Below, one piece after another: positions 10,339 to 19,294 of a stretch of DNA of 64,000 nucleotides. Below the pieces are notes generated by a model. That model saw nothing but the letters and a program-made list of their open reading frames with translations, made no database searches and was not told where the DNA came from. The position numbers were made by a program, and so were the translations under genes. The DNA lies in the NCBI GenBank assembly GCA_902363835.1, contig CABJBM010000003.1, positions 1 to 64,000 of the forward strand, written 5' to 3'. This DNA comes from Lachnospiraceae bacterium. GTDB taxonomy: Bacteria > Bacillota > Clostridia > Lachnospirales > Lachnospiraceae. Numbering within the stretch: position 1 is the first letter of the stretch; the number at the start of each line of letters is the position of its first letter.

Positions 10339-12636
10339 TTAATAGCTGCCGGTTACACGCACGCCACTGTTAATTTCACTTTGATTCGGCACCCCATCGC
10401 GGATCATTACCTGAAAGGTAATGGTTTTGGACTGTCCGGGAACTAGCGACCCCAAGCTTATGATCACTGAGCGGCTATCCGCGTCATACGTATATTGATC
10501 TTCGCCCTGCCCCACATCAGCCGGAGCACCGTCAATCTCAAGCGTCCCATCGATAAAGGATAAATACTTGTGCAGCGTATCTGTGGCGACGACATCGCTC
10601 CAAGTAAGTGTAGATGCGTCTGTATTTTCTATAGTAATGGTAAACTGAAGGATATCTCCGGGGCGCACTGTTGATTGGCCGCTCAGATTTTCCCAACTTG
10701 TTTCAATTGCCGGCACTAGGTCTCTTGATGCCACAACAATCTGGGCCGGACTGCTTACCAGTTTTCCAGGTTCTTTTTGTGTCCCTGTCAAGATATTTCC
10801 CACAGCAAGCGACTCGCTGCCAGGAACAGCAACAAACCATTTGCCCTCGGAATTGACCTCGGCATTTCTCTCTGCGCCGCTGGGAAACGTCACTGTAACT
10901 TCAGATCCAGGAATCCCTGTACCCGATACCCGTTTATCCGTGGTGTACACAACATTGATGACAGGAGGTCTGGAACTGTTTTGAACCTCCGGCGTAAAAC
11001 CACAAAAGTCAAAGTATGGATATGTTTCGCCTTCATTAATGTTCCAAATGCTTCCAAAGTCCCATCCGCTGAAGGTTTCCTGCTTCATCATCGCTTCCGT
11101 TCCCCGTCCTTGAGGCGGTGTCCCGGCTGGACTTCCGGCAGAGCCGTGGCTCACAGAAACATTTGCCCGATCGCTGTCATAGTAGTTGGTGCCTGTAAAT
11201 GTAACGCCAGAACGACCTGTAAAAGCTCCCAGCTCATTATTCGAATTACCTGTCACTTTCCCAGAGGAATAAGAGTTAAAAACAGTCTGTCCGGAAGAGG
11301 CAGTTCCGGAAAAATAACCTACCAGGCCGCCAACGCTTAACGTTCCTGAAACATCACCCCGGGCATAGCTGTTGCTTACCTTGGAATAAAGGGATTCGCC
11401 AATCAAACCGCCGGCAACAATCCCCTTTACCGTTACATTCCCGTAGGCGCTGCACTGTTCAACCGTTGACGCATAATTAATTGAGCCCGCATGTAGTTGC
11501 CCTAACAGACCGCCGGCATAATTACCGTTGCTGGATACGTTTCCCAGGGCATTACACCGGGTTAGGGAGGACTGCGCATAAGCGATCCCGGCAAAGCCGC
11601 CGGCTACTTGCCCGTTCACTGCCGCCACATTCCCCTTGGCACAAGCATTGGTGACTGTCGCAGAATTCAGTTCTCCGGCAAAGCCTCCGACATAGTTTCC
11701 ATAAACTGCAGAAACATCAGCCGTTGCATAGCAATATGAAATATCAGCCTTTTCATAGGCTGTACCGATAAAACCACCGGCATAAGAGGTGCTCGCTTTA
11801 ACACTTTCAAATTCAGCATTGCACCGGGAAATTGTAGATTGCTCATACATGGCGCCGATAAAACCACCGGCATAAGAAGCTCTTGCATCAATAGTTCCCC
11901 CTGCAGCACTGCTGTCTGTAATTACAGATTGTCCATGCATGGCACCGGCCAGACCGCCGACATAAGAAGTTCCTTCCGCTTGAACATCAACGGTTTTACA
12001 GCCTGTGATCGTTGTCTTATAGGCCACACCGATAATGCCGCCGGAATAGTTTCCGCTTGTACTGGTGGTCACGTTACTTACAGTACAGTTGATTATCTTT
12101 CCATTAGGCCCGTTTGATTTTCCAACGATTCCACCTGCATACCCGCCTCCAGTGACCTTAATCTGCCCGCCGGAAACCGTGCAGTTTTCAATGACCGTAG
12201 CGCCCATAGCCGTACCAACGATTCCGCCGACTTCATAAGCGCCGGACATACCTTTGGAGCCAAGCTCAACATTAAGATTTTTAATCGTGGCGTTATTTGC
12301 CGTAGAAAACAGGCCTTTATAAGCGCCGCCGCTGTTGTGCCACAGGCCAGTAATTTTATGACCGTCTCCATCAAACTTTCCGCTGAAAGGGCCTATGGCT
12401 GCCCAGCCATTTGTTTTGGTATTCAGATAGGAAGTCAAATCGATGTCATTTGCCAATCGATAGTTCCCACTTAAATTATTACTTACATTAACTAAATCTT
12501 CTACTGTGTAGATCATGGTAGCTGAAGATTCCGTTGCCCGGGCAATCATTTGATTGCCTGGAACAGTCAACATCATGGCTACCAAAGTCAGTAGCATACA
12601 GATCCTTTTCAAAAAGGTCCTTCCATACATTTTCAT
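10339..12636 (-). CDS. Secreted GLUG-repeat protein with Ig-like and DUF11-like domains, 765 aa
   Basis: First gene of the surface operon. The ATG has AAGGAG 8 bases upstream. Residues 1-35 are a clear signal peptide (basic KR, long hydrophobic run, cleavage near ARA-TES). From about 90 to 480 there are about a dozen repeats of the pattern GGIVG-x-[TIC]-x-x-C, typical of GLUG motifs, which occur in bacterial surface adhesins and probably form a beta-solenoid. About 570-640 looks like a bacterial Ig-like domain (VSGTGIPGSEVTVTFP), and 645-765 like a DUF11/isopeptide-type beta domain ending in VTGSY. There is no LPXTG signal, so it may be released or held by the anchored giant protein encoded 30 bp downstream. 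Binding target unknown. Confidence 0.85.
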   Translation of the reverse strand: MKMYGRTFLKRICMLLTLVAMMLTVPGNQMIARATESSATMIYTVEDLVNVSNNLSGNYRLANDIDLTSYLNTKTNGWAAIGPFSGKFDGDGHKITGLWHNSGGAYKGLFSTANNATIKNLNVELGSKGMSGAYEVGGIVGTAMGATVIENCTVSGGQIKVTGGGYAGGIVGKSNGPNGKIINCTVSNVTTSTSGNYSGGIIGVAYKTTITGCKTVDVQAEGTSYVGGLAGAMHGQSVITDSSAAGGTIDARASYAGGFIGAMYEQSTISRCNAEFESVKASTSYAGGFIGTAYEKADISYCYATADVSAVYGNYVGGFAGELNSATVTNACAKGNVAAVNGQVAGGFAGIAYAQSSLTRCNALGNVSSNGNYAGGLLGQLHAGSINYASTVEQCSAYGNVTVKGIVAGGLIGESLYSKVSNSYARGDVSGTLSVGGLVGYFSGTASSGQTVFNSYSSGKVTGNSNNELGAFTGRSGVTFTGTNYYDSDRANVSVSHGSAGSPAGTPPQGRGTEAMMKQETFSGWDFGSIWNINEGETYPYFDFCGFTPEVQNSSRPPVINVVYTTDKRVSGTGIPGSEVTVTFPSGAERNAEVNSEGKWFVAVPGSESLAVGNILTGTQKEPGKLVSSPAQIVVASRDLVPAIETSWENLSGQSTVRPGDILQFTITIENTDASTLTWSDVVATDTLHKYLSFIDGTLEIDGAPADVGQGEDQYTYDADSRSVIISLGSLVPGQSKTITFQVMIRDGVPNQSEINSGVRVTGSY

Positions 12637-12794
12637 TAACGATTACTCCTTCTTAAAAATTCAGAAAACGCTGTATCGTATCTATGCGTATTCCGTTTCA
12701 TTTGCTGTTCCTCTTATCAAGAGATCATTTTAATTCGTTATGTTTTTCGTGAATGGTTAAATAGCTTATCTAATCCTTCAAGCCTTTCTTTTAA

Positions 12795-13196
12795 TCACCC
12801 CGCTTTCTCTTTCATGAAAAGATCGCTGAATTTCACATTGCCAGAGCAGTCACGATCTCCCCTTGGCGCACCTCCGGAATTTTATGCACCGGACATACCG
12901 AAGCCGTGTTTCTGCTGCAAACACCGTCCTCAGTCAGCGATCAAGAATGATTTCCCCCTTCATGGTATAACCATGTCATACAGTGCGGCCTCCTTCGGCA
13001 AACAATAGCCGATGTTTAGCTCCTGTACGGATTCCAAAAAGCCATGCTGCCTTAACCAGATCACAACCTTATTAAAAAAAACGTAGGTCATACCCAGTGC
13101 GTCCGCCACTTCTTTTACGGGTGAGACCTGATCTTCTTGCTGGGCCATGCAGAGAATGATTCTCAACACATGGTCCGTGATAATTTGGAATTTCAT
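12795..13196 (-). pseudogene. Rrf2-family regulator, broken by three frameshifts
   Basis: The intact part starts at ATG 13196 (AAGGGA upstream) with MKFQIITDHVLRIILCMAQ, a typical Rrf2 winged-helix N-terminus, and stops at 12960. The rest of an Rrf2 protein follows in other frames: TMKGEIILDR, then TEDGVCSRNTASVCPVHK carrying the Cys-rich Fe-S region, then NVKFSDLFMKEKAG before a stop at 12795. Each switch needs one base restored (near 12970, 12940 and 12830). Known Rrf2 proteins are about 130-150 aa and sense iron-sulfur or redox state. It sits just upstream of the surface operon and could once have controlled it. Three separate lesions argue for decay rather than a sequencing slip. Confidence 0.8.
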
Positions 13197-13272
13197 CGCA
13201 TCCCTTAAAAATAAATACAAGGGACAGTCAGTTCTATTTTCACCCCCTCACCAATCCAAACTTTACTTGAAA

Positions 13273-13303
13273 AGTATAATATAAAAGAAAACCGTATCAT
13301 CAA
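13273..13303 (-). promoter_or_regulatory. Candidate promoter of the Rrf2 pseudogene
   Basis: On the minus strand TTGATG (rc 13298-13303) and TATTAT (rc 13276-13281) are 16 bases apart, 80 bp before the Rrf2 start. Sequence match only. Confidence 0.35.
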
Positions 13304-13667
13304 TATAAGCAATGAATTGTGGCTTTCATGTTCTGAATAAATACATCTTAAAATCTGGCGTAAATTTTTAATGCATTTTCCTTTGATTACAAGGCCGATA
13401 CCGAGTTATAAAGGTGACTTTTATGTGGCACACTTTACCAATTTATTAACAATTGTAACCAACAATTTTTCCTCCTCCACTGCCTGATAGCCAGCTTGCC
13501 ATAAATTTATTTTAAGTAGAGGAGGGTTAAATACCTGCACGCAAGATACTTCCTTCCTGTTTTCTTCTGACACTGACAGCATCAGCCGTCATTATTCACC
13601 TCCTCATATCTGCCGGGATAATCTGCCAATAAGACAAAGTGCCTGTAGCTTAAAGGGAGCTATATCA

Positions 13668-13712
13668 ACAAAAAAAGAAACAACCCGAAAATGCCATCCA
13701 TTATCGGGTTGT
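13668..13712 (-). terminator. Rho-independent terminator
   Basis: Stem ACAACCCGA/TCGGGTTGT (arms 13680-13688 and 13704-13712), followed on the minus strand by TTCTTTTTTTG. It lies 27 bp downstream of the cell-wall-binding remnant and is the intact terminator of that lost gene. Confidence 0.85.
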
Positions 13713-13738
13713 CCCAGAAGAACTATTTATTAAATTGT

Positions 13739-13849
13739 TTACTTTTTCCAAACACCATTGTCTCCCACCAGATAACCATCAGGAGCCATTTCATTTACTG
13801 CCATAAAACCATCGGTTTTCAGACAATACCACGCCTGTTTCGATAAAAT
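13739..13849 (-). pseudogene. C-terminal remnant of a cell-wall-binding-repeat protein
   Basis: A 36-codon open stretch ends at a TAA just before a good terminator. It encodes AWYCLKTDGFMAVNE followed by a second half-repeat ending DNGVWKK. This is the W-Y-x-L-K-x-D-G-x-M pattern of choline/cell-wall-binding repeats (CW_binding_1 type). An in-frame TGA cuts it off upstream and no start is available. What remains is the last repeat of a secreted wall-binding enzyme or adhesin that was deleted. Confidence 0.65.
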
Positions 13850-14049
13850 TCAAGTCTTTTCGACACGATACTAAAATAATACACGAAATATATATTTTTT
13901 TGTTTTGTAACCATCCGAAACACATTAGCATCCTATTAAATAAGCACCATCCATTGCCGATTTTCGCCCACTGCCGACTGGCTTAACCGCCATCAGTAAG
14001 CTCATATCACCAGCCTTTCTTGTTGAAATCTTATGCCGTCCGGTAATCA

Positions 14050-14323
14050 TTAGCGGCCAAAAAGATTGCCCTGGTTCTTTAGCGATTTTAATGCAATCCC
14101 TATAAACATCAGAATTGCCCGCAAATCCTCCTGCATTTCTGCCGGTCTTGAAGCCAGCTTGTGAACTGCCGCATAGACAATCGGCGTATCCGGCCGATTA
14201 ACCGACTCTGCCCCCCATGCTGCCGGCCTGGGTAACCTTGCAGCTTACCGTTTGATTGGCGAAATCAGCTTCCACCCCAACTTTATAGGTGGCTGCCGTA
14301 TTAATTTCCGCTGCGATCCACAT
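14050..14323 (-). pseudogene. Small hypothetical gene frameshifted at a G6 tract, about 88 aa when joined
   Basis: ATG at 14323 has GGAGG upstream. The first frame reads MWIAAEINTAATYKVGVEAD and on to a TAA at about residue 42. At the GGGGGG run (rc of 14212-14217) a one-base shift continues as AESVNRPDTPIVYAAVHKLA and on to GNLFGR, stopping at 14050. Both halves have sensible protein composition, so the parts belong together. I do not recognise the family. The homopolymer could mean decay, phase variation or a sequencing slip. The interval 13850-14049 downstream holds only a 26-codon frame (MSLLMAVKPVG) and AT-rich DNA. Confidence 0.45.
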
Positions 14324-14326
14324 AAA

Positions 14327-14376
14327 AATACCTCCTGTTTTTCCTATACTGTAAAGGAAAAAAGACAGGAGGTATT
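14327..14376 (-). promoter_or_regulatory. Hairpin that would sequester a Shine-Dalgarno site
   Basis: Perfect 12-bp inverted repeat AATACCTCCTGT / ACAGGAGGTATT (14327-14338 and 14365-14376), with further pairing of TTTTCCT and AGGAAAA inside. In the minus-strand transcript the second arm holds the GGAGG of the 14323 start, and the first arm is a matching anti-Shine-Dalgarno. It could lower translation of the frameshifted gene or be the end repeat of a lost element. Confidence 0.5.
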
Positions 14377-14419
14377 GTAGAAAATCGGCAGCTAAATATA
14401 GCTGTATCGTGTGTTTTCC

Positions 14420-14647
14420 TTAATCATTACTTTTTTGACGAAAGGCGTTGGGGTTTGGTGTACCACTTGATTGCTTGTAGATTACCCCTCTTATCCGCCG
14501 AAGTATCTTAGGCGCATATCCAGTATAACGCAAAACCATTCTTTCAAGGGTTTTGAGATTTATCCTTTCCTTACAGAAAGATTGTATTATTATATTCCCG
14601 TCAGCTTCCATAAGCTCATCAATAATTCTATTTTGAATTTGCTCCAA
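14420..14647 (-). pseudogene. AraC-family HTH fragment
   Basis: The 75-aa frame contains INLKTLERMVLRYTGYAPK and LRRIRG, matching the second helix-turn-helix of AraC/XylS proteins (LERxFxxYxGxSPKxxxRIxRF). The sensing domain is missing. The same frame continues upstream past a TAA with no clear homology. Remnant of a regulator, probably non-functional. Confidence 0.6.
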
Positions 14648-14816
14648 CGATTACGCCATCAGATCATTCAAGGACAAAGCGAAAGGGCAGCTGCAATTTC
14701 GAAAGTGATGAGGCGAAAGAAAATCAAGATTACGCAAAGAATTAAAAGATACTCAGAATGCATTAGAAATATAGTATTCACGATCCATTTTAATTCCTGA
14801 TTCATTATATATTTTT

Positions 14817-15476
14817 TTATTTATTGCTGTATTTCTCTTGATTTATGTATGTATACAAAGTGTATTTACTGATACCATAATAATTCGAAATAATATCTCC
14901 TGATCCAGTTATAAGAAATGCACCTGAATCTTTTAAAAACTTAAAAGCACGAATTTTTTCATCCTTACTCATCGTAATTGGTGGTTTTCCAATTAAGTCA
15001 ACACTCCTTGTAATTAAATTATCGAGAAGGTTTCGAACATCAGTCATGATTTCGTCCTGCTTTGCATTTTCCCCTTTATCAATTATTTCTGTGAAATTAT
15101 TGATAAAGGACTGTGACGCAAGAAGTTCCGTAATATCAAAATTGATTCCTAAAAGATATCTGACTTCACCAGAATTATTTTTAAGGAAAATTGTTGAGGA
15201 TTTCAAAATTCTGCCGTCCACTGTACGAGTTTTGTATCCGAGATGATCCATAACCACTCTTCCTTCTATAATGTCTTCCAATGTTTTCAAAACGATTCCC
15301 GATGCTCCATCTCCTTCCTTTCTGCCGGTAACATGACCATTAACTATATAGACAATCGTATGTTCCAGATCCGCGGATTTTAAATCGTGTATGCAAACTT
15401 CACATTGGTTGCCAAATTGCCTAACAATCCCATGCGCAATCCTTACAAGATTTTCCAGAATTACATCGTTTTCCAT
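14817..15476 (-). CDS. YheO-like PAS-domain transcriptional regulator, 219 aa
   Basis: The N-terminal about 120 residues match the YheO-type PAS domain (opening with VIHD-like CIHDLKSADLEHTI, then GRILKSSTIFLKNNSGEVRYLLGINFD). The C-terminal about 60 residues form the HTH_22 type DNA-binding domain (ITMSKDEKIRAFKFLKDSGAFL, then YYGISKYTLYTYI). Proteins of this family (for example DauR) control amino-acid or amide catabolism genes. GGAGG lies 7-8 bases before the ATG. It sits directly downstream of the hydantoinase-family gene on the same strand, so it probably regulates the importer/amidohydrolase operon, sensing its substrate with the PAS domain. The ligand is unknown. Confidence 0.8.
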   Translation of the reverse strand: MENDVILENLVRIAHGIVRQFGNQCEVCIHDLKSADLEHTIVYIVNGHVTGRKEGDGASGIVLKTLEDIIEGRVVMDHLGYKTRTVDGRILKSSTIFLKNNSGEVRYLLGINFDITELLASQSFINNFTEIIDKGENAKQDEIMTDVRNLLDNLITRSVDLIGKPPITMSKDEKIRAFKFLKDSGAFLITGSGDIISNYYGISKYTLYTYINQEKYSNK

Positions 15477-15724
15477 TTTTTATCCTCCAAAAACTAAAAT
15501 AATCTCTCAGAATCTCGAATCCTTTATTGATAAGGCTTATAGATTCCTTTATTATTATGATTTTTATGTTGTTTATAAATCTCGGCGATCTTTCCGCCAT
15601 CAGAACCATGTTGTTGAAATGGTGCGTAAATATCATCCCACCCCTACTGTCATTGCTTGTTCCACTTAGGATTTTATTACCCGTTTCCGGAACCTTGACC
15701 TTTATATTCCTCAATTCAATTAGA

Positions 15725-15756
15725 ACTAACGCCCACCCTTTAGGACAGGCGTTAGT
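15725..15756 (+). terminator. Stem-loop with T-rich tail on the plus strand
   Basis: Arms ACTAACGCC (15725-15733) and GGCGTTAGT (15748-15756), followed by CTTTTTACTTTTT on the plus strand. No plus-strand gene precedes it. On the minus strand, where the flanking genes lie, it has no U-tract and may only slow or stabilise. It separates the amidohydrolase from the regulator. Confidence 0.45.
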
Positions 15757-15773
15757 CTTTTTACTTTTTATTA

Positions 15774-17174
15774 TTAACGCCTTAAAACCCTCTTTAAGAA
15801 TCGACCTGTTCCTTCTTTACCGTAGAACTTACCGTCTTCTACAATTACCTCGCCTCTGCGAATAGTTGTTACAGGCCATCCTTTACTTTCAAACCCATCA
15901 AAAATAGAATAGTCGAGACCGTAATGCAAATTATCCTTTGATAACTGAACTGTTTTCTCCGGATCTACCAGTATGATATCCGCATCACTGCCTACATTTA
16001 AGCAGCCCTTTTGCGGATACATTCCAAATACTTTGGCTGGATTCGTACTGCATAATTCGACGAACTTATTGAGACTGATACGCCCTTTGTTGACGCCCTC
16101 TCCCATCATCAGACCGAATCGCTCTTCCAATCCACTTACGCCATTAATCGGCTTACGGAAGTCAGGAATAACATTACCATTAGCATCTCTTTTCAGTCCT
16201 GCTTCTTTTAATTCTCTTGTAAATGTGCAGTTGTCCGAGCTTACAAGACTGAGTGTACCATCCTTTAATCCATTCCAAAGTGCTTCCTGATCTTTTTTCT
16301 CACGAAGAGGAGGACTCATCAAATAAAGGAATCCGTCTGGTCCATCATTCTTTTCTTTTGTGAGTGTAAGATAATGCGTACACGTTTCACCAATAACCTT
16401 AACGCCCCGCTCCTTTGCTTTTCTAATCAAATCCACTGCTGCTGCTGATGTTTGATGGAACAGAAAAATTGACGCGTTCAAATATTCCGCGAAATGGATT
16501 ACCTTACTCACTGCTTCCGCTTCGCAAACAACAGGTTTACTTTCAGGAAAATATTTCCAGTCAAGCTTGCCTTGTCTTTCAAACCTTTCTTCATTGTATT
16601 CAGCAATTGGGTTACTCTCAGCGTGGAATCCACATAAACCGCCCCATTCGTTCGCTTCTTCCATAACTTTCAGTAAATCCGTATCATCAATCATTACACC
16701 GGACTTGCGATAAGTCATAAACATTTTAAAAGATGGGCAGCCATAATCGATGATATCTTTGATGGAATGCAACAGCTCGTCATTAGCTTCCACAAACTTT
16801 GCATGAATACCAAAATCGATACAGCTATGTTCCATTTCCTCCCGACGTGATTTGATGGCGTCAAGAACATTATCTCCCTTTGTAGTATTGGAAAAATCAA
16901 TGAATGTAGTTACTCCGCCATATGCGGCAATCTTACTTGCCTGATAGTGATTCAGTATATCTACATATCCTCCCAGCGGTGCATTAATGTGCATATGCGG
17001 ATCAATTAAACCCGGCATTACATATTTACCTTTTGCATCGATGATTCTTGCTGCCTCTTTTACTGTGCCAGGAACCGTTATACTAACAATTTTCTCATCC
17101 TTCACTTCAATATCAGCATCAAAAATTGCATCCGGGGTAACCAATGTGCCATTTTTAATAATTAAATCAAGCAT
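15774..17174 (-). CDS. Dihydropyrimidinase/hydantoinase-family amidohydrolase, 466 aa
   Basis: Cyclic amide hydrolase of the dihydropyrimidinase, hydantoinase and allantoinase family; cytoplasmic. The start at 17174 (MLDLIIKNG) is preferred over an upstream one because GGTGGGGAG lies just before it. Metal-centre residues are visible: DPHMHIN (HxH), the SFKMFMTY Lys that is carbamylated in this family, FHAES, FLFHQTS and the Asp in VSSDNCTF. The length is usual. It follows the BMP-type importer by 65 bp in one transcription unit, so it probably opens the ring of the imported compound. Dihydrouracil, hydantoins and allantoin are all possible. No beta-ureidopropionase gene is adjacent. Confidence 0.85.
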   Translation of the reverse strand: MLDLIIKNGTLVTPDAIFDADIEVKDEKIVSITVPGTVKEAARIIDAKGKYVMPGLIDPHMHINAPLGGYVDILNHYQASKIAAYGGVTTFIDFSNTTKGDNVLDAIKSRREEMEHSCIDFGIHAKFVEANDELLHSIKDIIDYGCPSFKMFMTYRKSGVMIDDTDLLKVMEEANEWGGLCGFHAESNPIAEYNEERFERQGKLDWKYFPESKPVVCEAEAVSKVIHFAEYLNASIFLFHQTSAAAVDLIRKAKERGVKVIGETCTHYLTLTKEKNDGPDGFLYLMSPPLREKKDQEALWNGLKDGTLSLVSSDNCTFTRELKEAGLKRDANGNVIPDFRKPINGVSGLEERFGLMMGEGVNKGRISLNKFVELCSTNPAKVFGMYPQKGCLNVGSDADIILVDPEKTVQLSKDNLHYGLDYSIFDGFESKGWPVTTIRRGEVIVEDGKFYGKEGTGRFLKRVLRR

Positions 17175-17239
17175 TATTCTCCCCACCTTTATATTTAAAA
17201 TGTTACACCTCATGTTAAGAATTCAGTTCTAATATCCTC

Positions 17240-18166
17240 TTAGTTTTCATTTTGATCATAAGCTGCTCCCCAAGTCTTTGGAACAACCGATCTCTTAACC
17301 ATTGCCGTTAAAGCAACTATTGTAATAATATATGGAAGCATCTGGAAGAACTGGTATGCGATTACGGTATCAGTTGACTGCAGCCTTAACTGAAGAGCAT
17401 TAGCTGCACCAAACATCAAACAAGCCAGTGCCGATCTTACAGGATCCCAACCACCTACAACTACAGCTGCAAGAACAATAAATCCTCTTCCTGCTGTCAT
17501 ACCGCCAGATGCAAAATATCCATCTGTTGCAAGGGTAAGTGTACAGCCGCCAAGCGCGGCAAACATTCCACTAAGAATGACCGTCTGGTATTTAATTTTT
17601 ATAACAGACAGACCTGCCGTGGCAACCGACTGCGGATTGTCACCAACTGCACGAACATTTAATCCCCACCTTGTCTTATAAAGAACAATTCCTGCCAGGA
17701 ACGGCAAAATCATCGCAACCCAGGTACTAATTGGCTGAGAAAAGAAAATTGGTCCGATTACTGGAATTTGCTGCATTGCTTTCGGGAAAAGCGTCGGGAA
17801 AGTAGTAGCCCGGGTATATCTTGCTGCGGACATCATTGAGAATAACCAGTCCGTTGCTCCGACAGCAAGCATATTGATCATAAGGCCTGTAACCACCTGG
17901 TTTGTTCTTCTTGAAACAGTAAGAAATGCTACACCCAACCCAAGGATAGCTCCCATAATACCGGTTACCAATACCGCAACCATAAGATTGCCCGAAAAAA
18001 AGCTGATCGCAATACCGCACAGCGCTCCGGCGAGCATAATTCCCTCAATTCCCATGTTAATCACACCTGCACGCTCAGCAAACACTTCTCCAATCACCAA
18101 AAGAATCAGTGGTGCCGACCAACGCAACGTCGCCTGAAGCCAGTCAATAATAATACTGAATGACAT
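17240..18166 (-). CDS. BMP-type ABC importer permease (NupQ-like), 308 aa
   Basis: Inner-membrane permease with about eight hydrophobic segments and the motif ERAGVINMGIEGIML, characteristic of the nucleoside-type BMP importers (B. subtilis NupQ). Its ATG directly follows the TAA of the other permease gene, showing translational coupling. It forms a heterodimer with that protein. Substrate is set by the lipoprotein and is nucleoside-like by family; the neighbouring amidohydrolase suggests a pyrimidine or a cyclic ureide. Confidence 0.85.
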   Translation of the reverse strand: MSFSIIIDWLQATLRWSAPLILLVIGEVFAERAGVINMGIEGIMLAGALCGIAISFFSGNLMVAVLVTGIMGAILGLGVAFLTVSRRTNQVVTGLMINMLAVGATDWLFSMMSAARYTRATTFPTLFPKAMQQIPVIGPIFFSQPISTWVAMILPFLAGIVLYKTRWGLNVRAVGDNPQSVATAGLSVIKIKYQTVILSGMFAALGGCTLTLATDGYFASGGMTAGRGFIVLAAVVVGGWDPVRSALACLMFGAANALQLRLQSTDTVIAYQFFQMLPYIITIVALTAMVKRSVVPKTWGAAYDQNEN

Positions 18167-19294
18167 TTATTCCCCCTCCTTTTGTTCAAGAGACATACCT
18201 GCTTTTGCAATAATAACCTTTTTTTCTTTTTTCAACTTTGAGCCATCTTTAAAACCTGCGCCAATTACAAAGAGAACACAGAGCGCAATAATAATGGAAT
18301 TCATTGATGAGCTGACACCTGTCTCAATGGACATGGTTGCACCGCCGACCTTAAGACAGGCAAAGAAAAATGCACTGGCAATAACTCCGATTGGATTTCC
18401 TCCTGCCAAGAGCGCAACTGCCACACTCTCATATCCAACGCCAGTAACAAATTCCATGTAAACACGACGTTTCAGTCCAGATACTTCAATGGCTCCAGAT
18501 AACCCTCCTATCATAGCGCCAAGGATCAGAATCATTAGAATTTGCTTTTTTGTGTCTACACCGGAATATTTAGCCGCATGGATATTGCCTCCTAACATCC
18601 TTGTTCTGAATCCAAATGGTGTATATTTCAAAATGAAGTGGAATAAGATACAGACCGCAAGACCAATCAACGGTCCAGGGTGCAGGCTAGTACCTGACAT
18701 CAAAATTGGAAGCTGAGCCGAAGTTTGAAATATTTTTGACATTGGATAAAACGCTCCGCTCTCAGCGATAGCAGGTACAGAAGTAACAACCCATGTCGTA
18801 AAGTAAATAGCGATATAGTTCATCATAATCGTTGATGTAACTTCATTAACGCCCATGTACGCACGTAAAAAACCAGGAATTGCCCCCCAAGCAGCTGCAA
18901 ATAGCATTGCAACGGCCATCACAAGGATTATATGCAGGAAAATTGGTAAATGCAGATCCGGAATCCCTGCAACAGCGGCACCGATTGCACCTAAATACAT
19001 ATATCCTTCAATTCCCGTGTTCCAAACACCGGCTTGTATTCCAAGCGCAACACCCATGCCGCCAAGGAGTAAAGGCGACATTCTTACCAATACGTTACTA
19101 AATGACTGAGGACTGGAGAAGCAGCCTCTCAGCATAGATGCATATGCATCAAAAGAGTTAACTCCTGTTAATGCAATCAAAATTCCTCCGGCAATAAGCC
19201 CCAAAACAACACCGATAATTGTACGGGACCTTGACATAATTAATTCACCGAGAAGAGGCACTTTTAATACTTTTACTTTCTCTTTACTTTTCAT
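18167..19294 (-). CDS. BMP-type ABC importer permease (NupP-like), 375 aa
   Basis: Multi-spanning permease, longer than its partner because of a charged N-terminal extension and C-terminal tail. The family motif GVWNTGIEGYMYLGAIGAA and several Gly-rich membrane helices identify the NupP/YufP group. Its ATG lies 11 bp inside the end of the ATPase gene, with GGAGG before it, so the two are co-translated. Confidence 0.85.
   Translation of the reverse strand: MKSKEKVKVLKVPLLGELIMSRSRTIIGVVLGLIAGGILIALTGVNSFDAYASMLRGCFSSPQSFSNVLVRMSPLLLGGMGVALGIQAGVWNTGIEGYMYLGAIGAAVAGIPDLHLPIFLHIILVMAVAMLFAAAWGAIPGFLRAYMGVNEVTSTIMMNYIAIYFTTWVVTSVPAIAESGAFYPMSKIFQTSAQLPILMSGTSLHPGPLIGLAVCILFHFILKYTPFGFRTRMLGGNIHAAKYSGVDTKKQILMILILGAMIGGLSGAIEVSGLKRRVYMEFVTGVGYESVAVALLAGGNPIGVIASAFFFACLKVGGATMSIETGVSSSMNSIIIALCVLFVIGAGFKDGSKLKKEKKVIIAKAGMSLEQKEGE

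Noticed and set aside
10777..11340. 187-aa plus-strand frame within the GLUG gene
   Set aside because: Antisense shadow. The minus frame has a signal peptide and clear GLUG repeats.
14471..14800. 109-aa plus-strand frame over the AraC fragment
   Set aside because: No ribosome site, and the opposite strand carries a recognisable AraC HTH.
15421..15714. 97-aa minus-strand frame between the regulator and the hydrolase
   Set aside because: Overlaps the start of the YheO-like gene in another frame, no ribosome site, no recognisable protein.
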